Below are positions 44,419 through 53,097 of a DNA stretch of 58,740 nt, one piece after another (the first letter of the stretch is position 1; each line of letters opens with the position of its first letter). The DNA is from Ruminococcus sp. Lineage in GTDB: Bacteria; Bacillota; Clostridia; Oscillospirales; Ruminococcaceae. The DNA is taken from the NCBI GenBank assembly GCA_015066805.1, contig SVNP01000015.1:1-58740 (forward strand). Direction: 5' to 3'. The translations under genes and the position numbers were made by a program. A model generated the notes under the pieces. It saw nothing but the letters and a program-made list of their open reading frames with translations, was not told where the DNA came from and did not search any database.

Positions 44419-45705
44419 ATGAAACGAAAGAATACAAGATGGATCGCACTGATCTCTGCCGCCTGTATCGGACTGGGCTGCTGCATTTTCCCGCAACTGC
44501 CTGTAACACGGAATGAACAGATCGTTTCCGCCAAAACGCTTGAGGAAATCGACGCTGAAAAGGAAGAAATCCGCAAGCAGCAGCAGCAAAAACAGGATGA
44601 GCTGAATGCCCTTGCCAATGATATTGAACGGCAGGAAGCTTACCAACAGGTGCTGCAGGAAAAGATCGACCTCATCAACAGCGAGCTGACTTTGATCAAT
44701 CAGCAGCTACAAAGCCTGACTGCGGATATCAACACCAAATCCGAAGAAATCGCACTGCTGGAAAGCGATATCGCCGATCAGCAGGCAGAGATCGACAAGG
44801 GCATGGAGAACTTCAAGGCTCGTATCCGCACCCTGTATATGCACGGCAATGACAGCCTTCTTTCCGCACTGGTAGGTGCCACGGATTTCTACGATGTGCT
44901 GGCAAAGATCGACCTTATCAACCGCATTGCGGAGCATGATGATGCAATGCTGGATACGCTCACTGCTCAACTGGATGCCCTGAATACCGCCAAAACTGAT
45001 CTGGATGCCCGAGTCACAGCCTTGGAGCTGAAGCGCACCCAGACGGACAGTCTCAGAGATGAATTTAATGCCCGCTACGATGAGCTTGCTGAAGCCATGG
45101 AGCAGACCGAGGAAGTGAAGGCCGAGCTGGAAAAGCAGAAAAATGATGCCGAAAACTGGCTGACCGAATATCAGGAGCGTCTGGATTTCCTTGCTGCGGA
45201 GGAAGATGCCATTCTGGAAGAAATCAGAAAGCAGCAGGAGCAGCAACAGCAGCCCGGCAATGACAATCCCGGATATATCCCCCCTGTGGGCAACGGTACC
45301 CTTGCATGGCCCGTCCCCAACTTCTACTGGATCTCCAGTCCCTTTGGCTGGCGTTGGGGCAGAAGCCATAACGGTATTGATATTGCCGGCGGCGGTATCC
45401 ACAATGCGCCCATTATTGCCTCTGCAAGCGGTACTGTAACCAAAGTAGTTACCGGCTGCAGCCATGATTACAAGGGCTTTTGTGGCTGTGGCGGCGGTTA
45501 CGGCAACTATGTCATTATAAGCCACGGTAACGGTATGACCACCATTTATGCTCATATGAGCCGTGTAGCAGTTTCCGTTGGTACCACAGTTTCGGCAGGT
45601 ACCGTCATCGGATATGTAGGTGCAACCGGCAACTCCACCGGCTATCATCTCCACTATGGCGTGTCAGTCAACGGTACATGGGTCAACCCCCAGCTATATC
45701 TGTAA
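44419..45705 (+). CDS. EnvC/PcsB-like coiled-coil M23 peptidase
   Basis: 428 residues: export signal (1-36), a long coiled coil (about 38-285, rich in Glu, Gln and Lys), a PGND-type linker, and an M23/LytM domain (about 300-428) with HNGIDIA and HLHYGV metal-binding motifs kept, so it may itself cleave peptidoglycan rather than only activate amidases. An unusual Cys/Gly insert (TGCSHDYKGFCGCGGGYG) interrupts the LytM core. AAAGGA precedes ATG 44419. Directly after ftsX, it is the likely FtsX-gated hydrolase. Confidence 0.92.
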   Translation: MKRKNTRWIALISAACIGLGCCIFPQLPVTRNEQIVSAKTLEEIDAEKEEIRKQQQQKQDELNALANDIERQEAYQQVLQEKIDLINSELTLINQQLQSLTADINTKSEEIALLESDIADQQAEIDKGMENFKARIRTLYMHGNDSLLSALVGATDFYDVLAKIDLINRIAEHDDAMLDTLTAQLDALNTAKTDLDARVTALELKRTQTDSLRDEFNARYDELAEAMEQTEEVKAELEKQKNDAENWLTEYQERLDFLAAEEDAILEEIRKQQEQQQQPGNDNPGYIPPVGNGTLAWPVPNFYWISSPFGWRWGRSHNGIDIAGGGIHNAPIIASASGTVTKVVTGCSHDYKGFCGCGGGYGNYVIISHGNGMTTIYAHMSRVAVSVGTTVSAGTVIGYVGATGNSTGYHLHYGVSVNGTWVNPQLYL

Positions 45706-45725
45706 TTACACCAAGGATGTTTCAG

Positions 45726-45758
45726 AAAACGGTAGGAAGTCATACTTCTTGCCGTTTT
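45726..45758 (+). terminator. Hairpin between the M23 and protease genes
   Basis: A 15-bp stem with two G-U pairs (45726-45740 with 45744-45758), closed by a 3-nt CAT loop, and only a TTTTCC tail. It may attenuate rather than fully stop transcription into the protease gene. Confidence 0.6.
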
Positions 45759-45798
45759 CCCATACTGTTCAGCTATCATAGAAAGGCGGTTCCCTCCT

Positions 45799-46965
45799 TT
45801 GAAGAAACAAATCAGCCTGCAAAAGGGTATTTTGATGTGCATTGTCACAGGTCTGGCAGCTTGCATGATCACCACCGCAATTGCCGTTGTCGTGATACAT
45901 CGGCACAACACAGAGCTGCAAAAAAAATTCGCCCGTCTGGATGCACTGGATGCAGAGATCCGCAGCAGCTATTATACCAAAGAGATCGACGAGGAAGCCC
46001 TCATGGATGCCACGCTGAAAGGCTATGTGGCGGGCCTTGGCGATCCGTACAGCGTATACCTCACCGATGAAGAGCTGGCTGAAACCCGTGAAGGTAATAC
46101 GGGACAATATGTCGGCATCGGTGTTTCTGTGCTGCAATCTCAGGATAATACCGTGCTGGTCACTGATGTTTTCCCCAACTCCCCTGCGGAAAAAGGCGGC
46201 ATCGGCGTAGGCGATTATATCATCCGTGTCAATGATCTTTCTGTCTCCGAGGATGCTCAGACCGCCACAGATGCCATCAAAGGCCTGCCCGATACGGAAG
46301 TAACCGTGACCGTGCTGCGTCCCGATGGCAGTGAGCATACCACCACCATGCTCCGTGCCAAGGTGGATGAACCCACCGTCTTCCATGAAATGCTGGAAGA
46401 TTCCATAGGATATATCCGCATCAAAAAGTTCCGTACCATTACTATAGAGCAATTCCTGAATGCTTATGAAGATCTGCAAAAGCAGGGAGCCAAGGGATTT
46501 GTGTTTGATGTCCGCAATAACGGCGGTGGCCTGCTCAGTGCGCTGGAAGCTATGGTAGATCCTTTTCTGGCCAAGGGTGATTTTGCCTTTGCCTACGATC
46601 AGAACGGAAAAGCAACTCCTATCATTGAATCCGATGCGGAATGCGCCAAAGTACCCATGGTGATCCTGACCAATGGCAGCACTGCCAGTGCAGCCGAACT
46701 GTTTGCCTGTCTGCTGCGGGATTACGCCGATGCCGTTTTGGTAGGCGAAAAAACCTTTGGCAAAGGCATTATGCAAACCACCTACTCTCTGCCCGATGGC
46801 GGCGGACTGACCCTTACCACCGCAACCTACTCCACAGGTGAAACCGAATGCTATCACGGTGTCGGTATTTCCCCCGATGTGGAATCGGTCTACGATCCCG
46901 CTGCGGAAACCGATACCCAACTGGAGGATGCCAAATCCACCCTTTCCAAACTACTTGATCAATGA
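45799..46965 (+). CDS. C-terminal processing peptidase (S41, CtpA/B-like)
   Basis: 388 residues: membrane anchor (about 10-33), PDZ domain (about 88-175; YVGIGVSV ... GGIGVGDYIIRVND), and a tail-specific protease domain (about 190-370) with Ser297 in TASAAE and the Lys of KTFGKG as the dyad. CtpB relatives act in sporulation signalling; others tune cell-wall hydrolases. TTG 45799 is preceded by AAAGGCGG. It follows the FtsEX-M23 block and its stop overlaps an unused ATG (ATGA), with GH95 beginning 15 bp later. Confidence 0.93.
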   Translation: MKKQISLQKGILMCIVTGLAACMITTAIAVVVIHRHNTELQKKFARLDALDAEIRSSYYTKEIDEEALMDATLKGYVAGLGDPYSVYLTDEELAETREGNTGQYVGIGVSVLQSQDNTVLVTDVFPNSPAEKGGIGVGDYIIRVNDLSVSEDAQTATDAIKGLPDTEVTVTVLRPDGSEHTTTMLRAKVDEPTVFHEMLEDSIGYIRIKKFRTITIEQFLNAYEDLQKQGAKGFVFDVRNNGGGLLSALEAMVDPFLAKGDFAFAYDQNGKATPIIESDAECAKVPMVILTNGSTASAAELFACLLRDYADAVLVGEKTFGKGIMQTTYSLPDGGGLTLTTATYSTGETECYHGVGISPDVESVYDPAAETDTQLEDAKSTLSKLLDQ

Positions 46966-46979
46966 TCGGAGATTTGTCC

Positions 46980-49313
46980 ATGAAACAAAATCATGACAAC
47001 CAAAGTCTGCATACCCTTTGGTATGAACAGCCCGCCAAAGCTTTTGAAGAAGCATTGCCTGTCGGTGCGGGCCGTTTTGGTGCCATGGCATATGGTGACC
47101 CCGCCGCAGAGCTGTTAAAGCTCAATGAGGATTCTGTATGGTCGGGCGGCAAGCGTAACCGCAGAAATCCCAATGCATCAGAGGGCTTTCATCAGGTGCG
47201 GGAGCTGGTGCTGCAAGGCAAAATTGCCGAAGCCGAAGCCATTGCCTTCCGCAAAATGCAGGGCTGTTCCCCCAATATGCCTCACTATATGCCATTGGGA
47301 AATCTGTCAGTACGCTGGTCGCTGCCTCAAGGGGAGATCAAACAGTATCGCCGCAGTCTGGATCTTTCTCAGGCATTGCAGCAAACCTCTTTTTCTGTGG
47401 GTGATGCTCTGTATCGAAGAACGGTATTCTGTTCTGCCCCTGCTCAGGTCATGGTTATGCAGCTTCAGGTAGAAAATGGCCTTCCTTTCAACTGCGAGAT
47501 CACACTGGATGGCCGTGATGACTACTACGATGATAATGTCATCCGCAGCACGGAGCATGGTCTTGGCTTGTTTTTTACAGGAGGAACAGGCGGCAAAAAC
47601 GGCATACAATTTGCAGCCGTCGTGCAGGCTTCTTCTAATGATGGTACTGTGACATCCTTTGGCAATACCCTTTGTGTGGAGCAAGCTACCTGTGTAACAG
47701 TCGCAGTGGGCATCCGTACAAGCTACTATCACCCCGAAAATGAACTGTCTGCCCTTGCACTGCAGGATACTGCCTTTGCTCTCAGCCACGGTTATACTAA
47801 CCTGCTGGAAGATCATGTGGCGGATCACAGTGCGTATTACAATCGCTGCAGCCTGTCCTTCGGCACTGAAACGGAAGCCGCAGCAACCATCCCCACGGAT
47901 GTTCTTCTGCAATCCGTCAAAGAGGGCGATATGACCCATCGGGATACGCTGCTGGCGTTATATTTCCGCTACGGCAGATATCTGATGATCGCAGGCAGCC
48001 GCCCGGGCTCTCTCCCCATGAATCTGCAAGGCATCTGGAATCAGGATATGTGGCCTGCATGGGGCTGCCGCTTTACTGTCAATATCAATACAGAGATGAA
48101 CTACTGGCCTGCCGAACAATGTGCTCTGCCTGAATGTCATCTTCCCCTGTTTGATCTGATTGAAAAAATGCGCCCACATGGTAGAGCAACCGCCAAGGAA
48201 ATGTACGGCTGCGGCGGATTCTGTGCACATCACAATACCGATCTCTGGGGTGATTGTGACCCTCAGGATCTGTGGATGCCCGCAACCCTTTGGCCAATGA
48301 GCGCAGCATGGCTCTGCCTTCATATCTATGAGCATTATCTGTACAGCGATGATGAGGATTTCCTCCGTGAAAAATACCCCACCCTGCGTGAGGCCGCACG
48401 TTTCTTTACAGAATTCCTCATGGAGATGCCCGACGGCAGACTGGTTACCTGTCCCGGCGTATCGCCCGAGAACACCTACCGCCTTCCCAACGGCGAAAAA
48501 GGCAATCTCTGCGTCGGCCCCAGCATGGATACGCAGATCATAACCGCATTGTTTGATGCTGTTGCCCATTCCTCTGCCGTGCTGGATACCGACCACGAAT
48601 TTGCAGCACGCTGTGCAGCAATGCGGGAGCGTCTGCCAAAGCCCGCCATTGGTAAATACGGCCAGATCATGGAATGGGCAGAGGATTACGATGAAGAAGA
48701 ACCGGGGCATCGTCATATTTCCCAGTTGTTTGCCCTGCATCCCGCACATCTCATCACGCCCCGTAAAACGCCCGAACTTGCAGCAGCAGCCGATGCTACC
48801 CTTACACGCAGACTGACCCATGGCGGCGGTCATACAGGCTGGAGCCGTGCATGGATCGCCAATATGTATGCCAGACTGAACAACGGTGAAGCAGTTCTTT
48901 CCCATCTCACACAGCTCATGCAGTATTCCACTGCAAACAATCTGTTTGATATGCATCCGCCCTTCCAGATCGACGGCAATTTTGGCGGTACTGCTGCCGT
49001 AGCAGAAGCCCTGCTGCGTTCCGATCCTGACGGCATTTATCTGCTGCCTGCCTGCCCGCCCCAATGGGATACCGGCTCTTTTGAGGGCATGCGTGCCTAC
49101 GGTGGATTTACTGTATCGGCACAGTGGGAAAAAGGCCGCATCACAAAAGGCTGTATCACGTCCAATCAAGGCGGTAATTGCAGAATATTCCTGCCCAACG
49201 CCTGCAAAATCACCGATGAAGCAGGTAATCCCATATCTACACAAAAGGAGGCGGACGGTGCCACGGAATTTGCAACAGAACCCTGCTGCAAATATCTGCT
49301 GGTGACAGAATGA
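46980..49313 (+). CDS. GH95-family glycosidase (alpha-L-fucosidase type), cytosolic
   Basis: 777 residues, no signal peptide. The opening LWYEQPAKAFEEALPVGAGRFGAMAYG, the GNLSVRW block, LMNLQGIWNQ-like PMNLQGIWNQDMWPAWG, the NINTEMNYWPAE catalytic Asn region and the late FQIDGNFGGTAAVAEAL block define GH95. Members remove alpha-1,2-fucose or alpha-L-galactose; the exact sugar cannot be told. ATG 46980 has GGAG 9 nt upstream. It overlaps the GH26 start by ATGA, so both are translated together. A hemicellulose side-chain as substrate is an inference. Confidence 0.88.
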   Translation: MKQNHDNQSLHTLWYEQPAKAFEEALPVGAGRFGAMAYGDPAAELLKLNEDSVWSGGKRNRRNPNASEGFHQVRELVLQGKIAEAEAIAFRKMQGCSPNMPHYMPLGNLSVRWSLPQGEIKQYRRSLDLSQALQQTSFSVGDALYRRTVFCSAPAQVMVMQLQVENGLPFNCEITLDGRDDYYDDNVIRSTEHGLGLFFTGGTGGKNGIQFAAVVQASSNDGTVTSFGNTLCVEQATCVTVAVGIRTSYYHPENELSALALQDTAFALSHGYTNLLEDHVADHSAYYNRCSLSFGTETEAAATIPTDVLLQSVKEGDMTHRDTLLALYFRYGRYLMIAGSRPGSLPMNLQGIWNQDMWPAWGCRFTVNINTEMNYWPAEQCALPECHLPLFDLIEKMRPHGRATAKEMYGCGGFCAHHNTDLWGDCDPQDLWMPATLWPMSAAWLCLHIYEHYLYSDDEDFLREKYPTLREAARFFTEFLMEMPDGRLVTCPGVSPENTYRLPNGEKGNLCVGPSMDTQIITALFDAVAHSSAVLDTDHEFAARCAAMRERLPKPAIGKYGQIMEWAEDYDEEEPGHRHISQLFALHPAHLITPRKTPELAAAADATLTRRLTHGGGHTGWSRAWIANMYARLNNGEAVLSHLTQLMQYSTANNLFDMHPPFQIDGNFGGTAAVAEALLRSDPDGIYLLPACPPQWDTGSFEGMRAYGGFTVSAQWEKGRITKGCITSNQGGNCRIFLPNACKITDEAGNPISTQKEADGATEFATEPCCKYLLVTE

Positions 49314-50938
49314 AGCATAATACTACACCTCAACAAAGAATACTGCGGCGTGTCATGGCTGTCATCATGGCACTGCTTCTGCTGCTGACTATACTGTTTC
49401 TGCGACCTGCTCCCGCAACACAATATGTGCCGGATGGTTTTTTGGATTATGACCGCATTACATTGGGCAACAACGGAGATTCTCTTGCAGTGGATGAGCT
49501 GGAACCGGACCGCTATGCAGTGGATGTTCCCAGTATAGATGAATCCAAGGTAGCCTCTGCCAGAGAAGCGGAAATGGTGTTTCATAATGGCAGCTTTCCC
49601 ATTTGTGCAGAGCGTCCCGGCTTCAGAGGCACGGGCTATGTGACTCTCAACAAGCGAAATACGGATTCTGCCATGTCACTGGAAATGAATGTCCCTGCCA
49701 CCCAGCACTATGATATCACTATCTGCATGGCTTCCGACCGTAAGGTAACCAATCGCCTGCGGATCAACGGCAGCCCTGTCACCGATTTCACCCTGAACCC
49801 CTACGACCATTTTGTACGGGTCACCTTTTACGGTATTTTTCTTGCAGAAGGCTCCGCAGAGATCACCATTGATGCCGTAGACGGTGGTCTGGACATTGAT
49901 TACTTTGAAATGACCAGCGAATCCACCGTACTGGATGTAGATTTCTCCATTGCGGAAAGCCCCTGCGATCCCGATGCTACTGCTTCAACAAGGGAGATGT
50001 ACAAATTTCTCCGGGAAAACTGGAACAAACAGATCATCACCGGACAATACGCCTCCGATGGCTCCAACCGTGAACTGGCACTGATCTATGAGATGACAGG
50101 TCAGCTTCCGCTGATCCGTTTCAGTGCATTGGGTGATACCGACACCCTGGAACAAGTAGAAGCTGCCATGGACTGGCACCTCTATACCGGCGGATTTGTA
50201 GGCCTGATGTGGCACTGGAACGCCCCGGGCAGCGATACCGTGTATGCAGAGGAAACCGATTTCTCCCTTATGACAGCACTGCGCGGCGCTGATATCAACA
50301 GCCTTGTCAATCTTTCATTGGATGAAGCGCAGCAAATGGCCGATAGTGGAGAGATCACACAGGAATGCCTGTTACTGCTGCGGGATATTGACAATATGGC
50401 GTCTCAGCTTAACAAATTTGCAAACATGGATATTCCCGTGCTGTGGCGGCCTCTGCATGAGGCAGGCGGCGGCTGGTATTGGTGGGGGGCAGACGGCGCA
50501 ACTGCCTATGTGCAGCTTTGGAAGCTGCTGTACCGCCGGATGACCGAATATCACGCACTGCATAATCTCATCTGGCTGTGGAACGGTCAAAGTGCGTCTT
50601 ACATCGTGCCTGCGGATACATACGATATCGCTTCGGTAGATGTTTACCTTTCCCCCGATATGCAATACGGCAGCCGCTATGAGCAGTTTGTTTCTCTGGC
50701 ACGCATTACAAAGGGCAAAAAAATGCTTGCACTCAGCGAGTGCAGCTCCCTGCCGGATATTGAAATGCTGCTGCTGGATAAAACTATCTGGTCGTTCTTC
50801 GGCCTTTGGTACGGTGATTATATCATGCAAAGCGACGGCACTTTTTCTGATCGGTATTATTCAAGTAGCGATTTGTATAATCTATACAACTCCGACCGTG
50901 CATTGTCCTTAAATGATTTTCGCTTAAGTATGCAATAA
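49310..50938 (+). CDS. GH26 endo-beta-mannanase with N-terminal membrane anchor and CBM-like domain
   Basis: 542 residues: signal anchor (about 12-32, no clear cleavage site, no dockerin), a CBM35-like beta-sandwich (about 60-205), and a GH26 barrel (about 215-535). Catalytic residues by motif: acid/base Glu384 in WRPLHEAGGGWYWWG and nucleophile Glu477 in LALSECSS. It would cut beta-1,4-mannan at the cell surface. Start overlaps the GH95 stop. GH130 follows 84 bp on, from its own promoter. Confidence 0.92.
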   Translation: MKHNTTPQQRILRRVMAVIMALLLLLTILFLRPAPATQYVPDGFLDYDRITLGNNGDSLAVDELEPDRYAVDVPSIDESKVASAREAEMVFHNGSFPICAERPGFRGTGYVTLNKRNTDSAMSLEMNVPATQHYDITICMASDRKVTNRLRINGSPVTDFTLNPYDHFVRVTFYGIFLAEGSAEITIDAVDGGLDIDYFEMTSESTVLDVDFSIAESPCDPDATASTREMYKFLRENWNKQIITGQYASDGSNRELALIYEMTGQLPLIRFSALGDTDTLEQVEAAMDWHLYTGGFVGLMWHWNAPGSDTVYAEETDFSLMTALRGADINSLVNLSLDEAQQMADSGEITQECLLLLRDIDNMASQLNKFANMDIPVLWRPLHEAGGGWYWWGADGATAYVQLWKLLYRRMTEYHALHNLIWLWNGQSASYIVPADTYDIASVDVYLSPDMQYGSRYEQFVSLARITKGKKMLALSECSSLPDIEMLLLDKTIWSFFGLWYGDYIMQSDGTFSDRYYSSSDLYNLYNSDRALSLNDFRLSMQ

Positions 50939-50942
50939 TCCC

Positions 50943-50971
50943 TTGCAAAACCTAAAAAATTATGGTATAAT
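50943..50971 (+). promoter_or_regulatory. Promoter of the GH130 gene
   Basis: TTGCAA (50943-50948), 17-bp spacer ending in TGG (extended -10) and TATAAT (50966-50971). Confidence 0.85.
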
Positions 50972-51022
50972 TCAACTATGCGCTGGGGGCTTATACTCCG
51001 GCAGAAAGGCGGTATGATTACC

Positions 51023-52012
51023 ATGAAAACCAAGATCATTAACGGTGTTTCCATCCCCAATCTTCCTTGGCAGGAAAAGCCTGCCGATTGCAAGGATGTT
51101 ATCTGGCGCTATGCACAGAACCCTGTGATCCAGCGTGATATCTTCCCCACCTCCAACAGCGTGTTCAACAGTGCTGTCGTTCCCTTTGAGGGCGGCTTCG
51201 CAGGCGTGTTCCGTGTGGACGATCGTTCCCGTAATATGCAGCTTCACGCAGGCTTCTCCAAAGATGGTCTGCACTGGGATATCAATCCTGAGCGCATCAG
51301 CTTTGAAACCGATATCCCCGAGATGGCAGAGTTCCAGTATGGCTATGACCCCCGTGTCTGCTTCATCGAGGATCGTTACTACATCACCTGGTGCAACGCC
51401 TATGGCTGGAAACCCACCATCGGTCTGGCATATACCTTTGATTTCAAGACCTTCCATCAGCTTGAAAACGCCTACCTGCCCTTTAACCGCAACGGCGTTA
51501 TGTTCCCCCGCAAGATCAACGGCAATTACATGATGATGAGCCGTCCTTCCGACAGCGGCCATACTCCTTTTGGTGATATTTATGTTTCCCAGTCCCCCGA
51601 TCTGACCTACTGGGGCAAACATCGTCACATGATGGGACCCTCCAAGGGTTGGGAGTCCACCAAGATCGGCGCAGGCCCTATCCCCATTGAAACCGAGCGT
51701 GGCTGGCTGATCTTCTACCACGGCGTTCTGACCTCCTGCAACGGCTATGTGTACAGCTTCTCCGCTGCCCTGCTGGATAAGGACGAGCCTTGGAAGGTTC
51801 TCAAGCGCGGCAGAGATTATCTCATCAGCCCCCAGACTCTGTACGAGTGCGTAGGTGACGTGCCCAACGTTACCTTCCCCTGTGCAAATCTGGTGGATGC
51901 CGATACCGGACGCATTGCCATCTATTATGGCTGTGCCGATACCGTAACCAGCCTTTGCTTCACCACTGTAGATGATGTGCTGGACTGGCTGGATAACAAC
52001 TCTCAGGTGTAA
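51023..52012 (+). CDS. GH130 beta-1,4-mannooligosaccharide phosphorylase
   Basis: 329 residues, five-bladed propeller, cytosolic. Seen: [28 protein letters not shown] (Asp109, by position the catalytic acid of the family), [34 protein letters not shown], and [15 protein letters not shown]. It would split manno-oligosaccharides with phosphate to mannose-1-phosphate. Best fit is subfamily 2 (RaMP2-like) rather than the mannosyl-glucose enzyme, judged from recalled family patterns. ATG 51023 is preferred with GGCGG at 51008-51012; ATG 51014 is an alternative. An AraC regulator follows the terminator. Confidence 0.9.
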   Translation: MKTKIINGVSIPNLPWQEKPADCKDVIWRYAQNPVIQRDIFPTSNSVFNSAVVPFEGGFAGVFRVDDRSRNMQLHAGFSKDGLHWDINPERISFETDIPEMAEFQYGYDPRVCFIEDRYYITWCNAYGWKPTIGLAYTFDFKTFHQLENAYLPFNRNGVMFPRKINGNYMMMSRPSDSGHTPFGDIYVSQSPDLTYWGKHRHMMGPSKGWESTKIGAGPIPIETERGWLIFYHGVLTSCNGYVYSFSAALLDKDEPWKVLKRGRDYLISPQTLYECVGDVPNVTFPCANLVDADTGRIAIYYGCADTVTSLCFTTVDDVLDWLDNNSQV

Positions 52013-52027
52013 TTTCAGCAAAAAAAC

Positions 52028-52071
52028 AACACCCATGCAAGCATTCCGTGAGCTTGTGTGGGTGTTTTTTT
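52028..52071 (+). terminator. Terminator after GH130
   Basis: A 15-bp stem with a two-base mismatch (52028-52042 with 52052-52066) followed by Ts to 52071. Confidence 0.88.
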
Positions 52072-52135
52072 CTGCCGAAAAAATGACGGTTTGCATTAAA
52101 AAAATGCAGGATTGTTTCAAATTGCTCTATACCTG

Positions 52136-52164
52136 TTGACCTTCTGTTCTCTGCGTGATATGAT
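52136..52164 (+). promoter_or_regulatory. Promoter of the AraC-type regulator
   Basis: TTGACC (52136-52141), 17-bp spacer and TATGAT (52159-52164), 50 nt before the start; AGGAGGG ribosome site lies between. Confidence 0.85.
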
Positions 52165-52213
52165 GTAAATACAGAAAAACACAGCATTCCGGAACTCACA
52201 GGAGGGATAAAAA

Positions 52214-53011
52214 ATGGACATTTTTGACTTAGGATATCATCACCATCATGAAATCACGTTTCAGATTCATCGTCCGGTCGGTACAGATAACTGGCTTCTG
52301 CTGATGTTCCAATCTCCCGCCATCCTGCATACGGAAAACGGAGCCATACATCTGCCAGGCAACAGCTTTATTTTGTACACACCGGGAACACCCCAGCATT
52401 ATGGTGCTGCCAACGTTCCTTATACCGATGACTGGCTGCATTTTATGCCCGATCAGGAAACCATCGCCCTGATCAAGGAACTGGGCATTCCCATGAATCA
52501 GCCGGTCACCGTATCTGATCTGCAAGGTGCGTCTAATTGTCTGAAGCAGATGTGCTTTGAACATGATTCCAACCACACATACCGCCAACAAGTATCGGAA
52601 AGCTATTTCCGTATCCTGTTATATGGGCTGCATCAGCAGATCCACCAAAACGCAGCCGATTCCATTGTAAACGAAACCACACATATTGCCCATCTGCTGT
52701 GGTTCCGGCAGTCTATTTTCCGCAGTCCCGAGCAGGAATGGAACGCATCGGAAATGGCAGCACAGATGCACCTCAGCAGTTCACGGCTGCAGCATCTGTA
52801 CACAGAAACCTTCGGTTCTACCCTGAAGCAGGATGTCATCAACAGCCGCATCCGCCTTGCCTGTCATCTGCTGGAAACCACCACCATGACCTTTGAAGAG
52901 ATCGCAGAACGCTGCGGTTATGCAGGGGCATCCCACTTCAACAAGCTGTTTACCAAGATCGTCGGCACTACTCCCAAACGCTATCGTAAGCGGACATTGA
53001 AATCTGCTTGA
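52214..53011 (+). CDS. AraC-family transcriptional regulator
   Basis: 265 residues. N-terminal cupin-like ligand domain (about 1-120; begins with a His-rich DLGYHHHHEITFQIHRP) and a C-terminal double helix-turn-helix (about 165-262) with MHLSSSRLQHLYTETFG and the AraC signature IAERCGYAGASHFNKLFTKIVG. AraC regulators of this type activate sugar-utilisation genes. It sits between GH130 and PL11, so either may be a target; PL11 is 86 bp downstream. Confidence 0.9.
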   Translation: MDIFDLGYHHHHEITFQIHRPVGTDNWLLLMFQSPAILHTENGAIHLPGNSFILYTPGTPQHYGAANVPYTDDWLHFMPDQETIALIKELGIPMNQPVTVSDLQGASNCLKQMCFEHDSNHTYRQQVSESYFRILLYGLHQQIHQNAADSIVNETTHIAHLLWFRQSIFRSPEQEWNASEMAAQMHLSSSRLQHLYTETFGSTLKQDVINSRIRLACHLLETTTMTFEEIAERCGYAGASHFNKLFTKIVGTTPKRYRKRTLKSA

Positions 53012-53037
53012 TGCAAAAGCAGATCGTATCCATCGGT

Positions 53038-53072
53038 AAAAAACGGATGCATTTATCTCAGCAGCCGTTTTG
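53038..53072 (+). terminator. Hairpin between the AraC gene and PL11
   Basis: An 11-bp stem with one mismatch (AAAACGGATGC with GCAGCCGTTTT) and a 10-nt loop, only a TTTTG tail. Could be a weak terminator; no promoter for PL11 is evident in the 26 bp left before its start. Confidence 0.5.
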
Positions 53073-53097
53073 AAATACAAACAGAAAGGTGTTTTTT

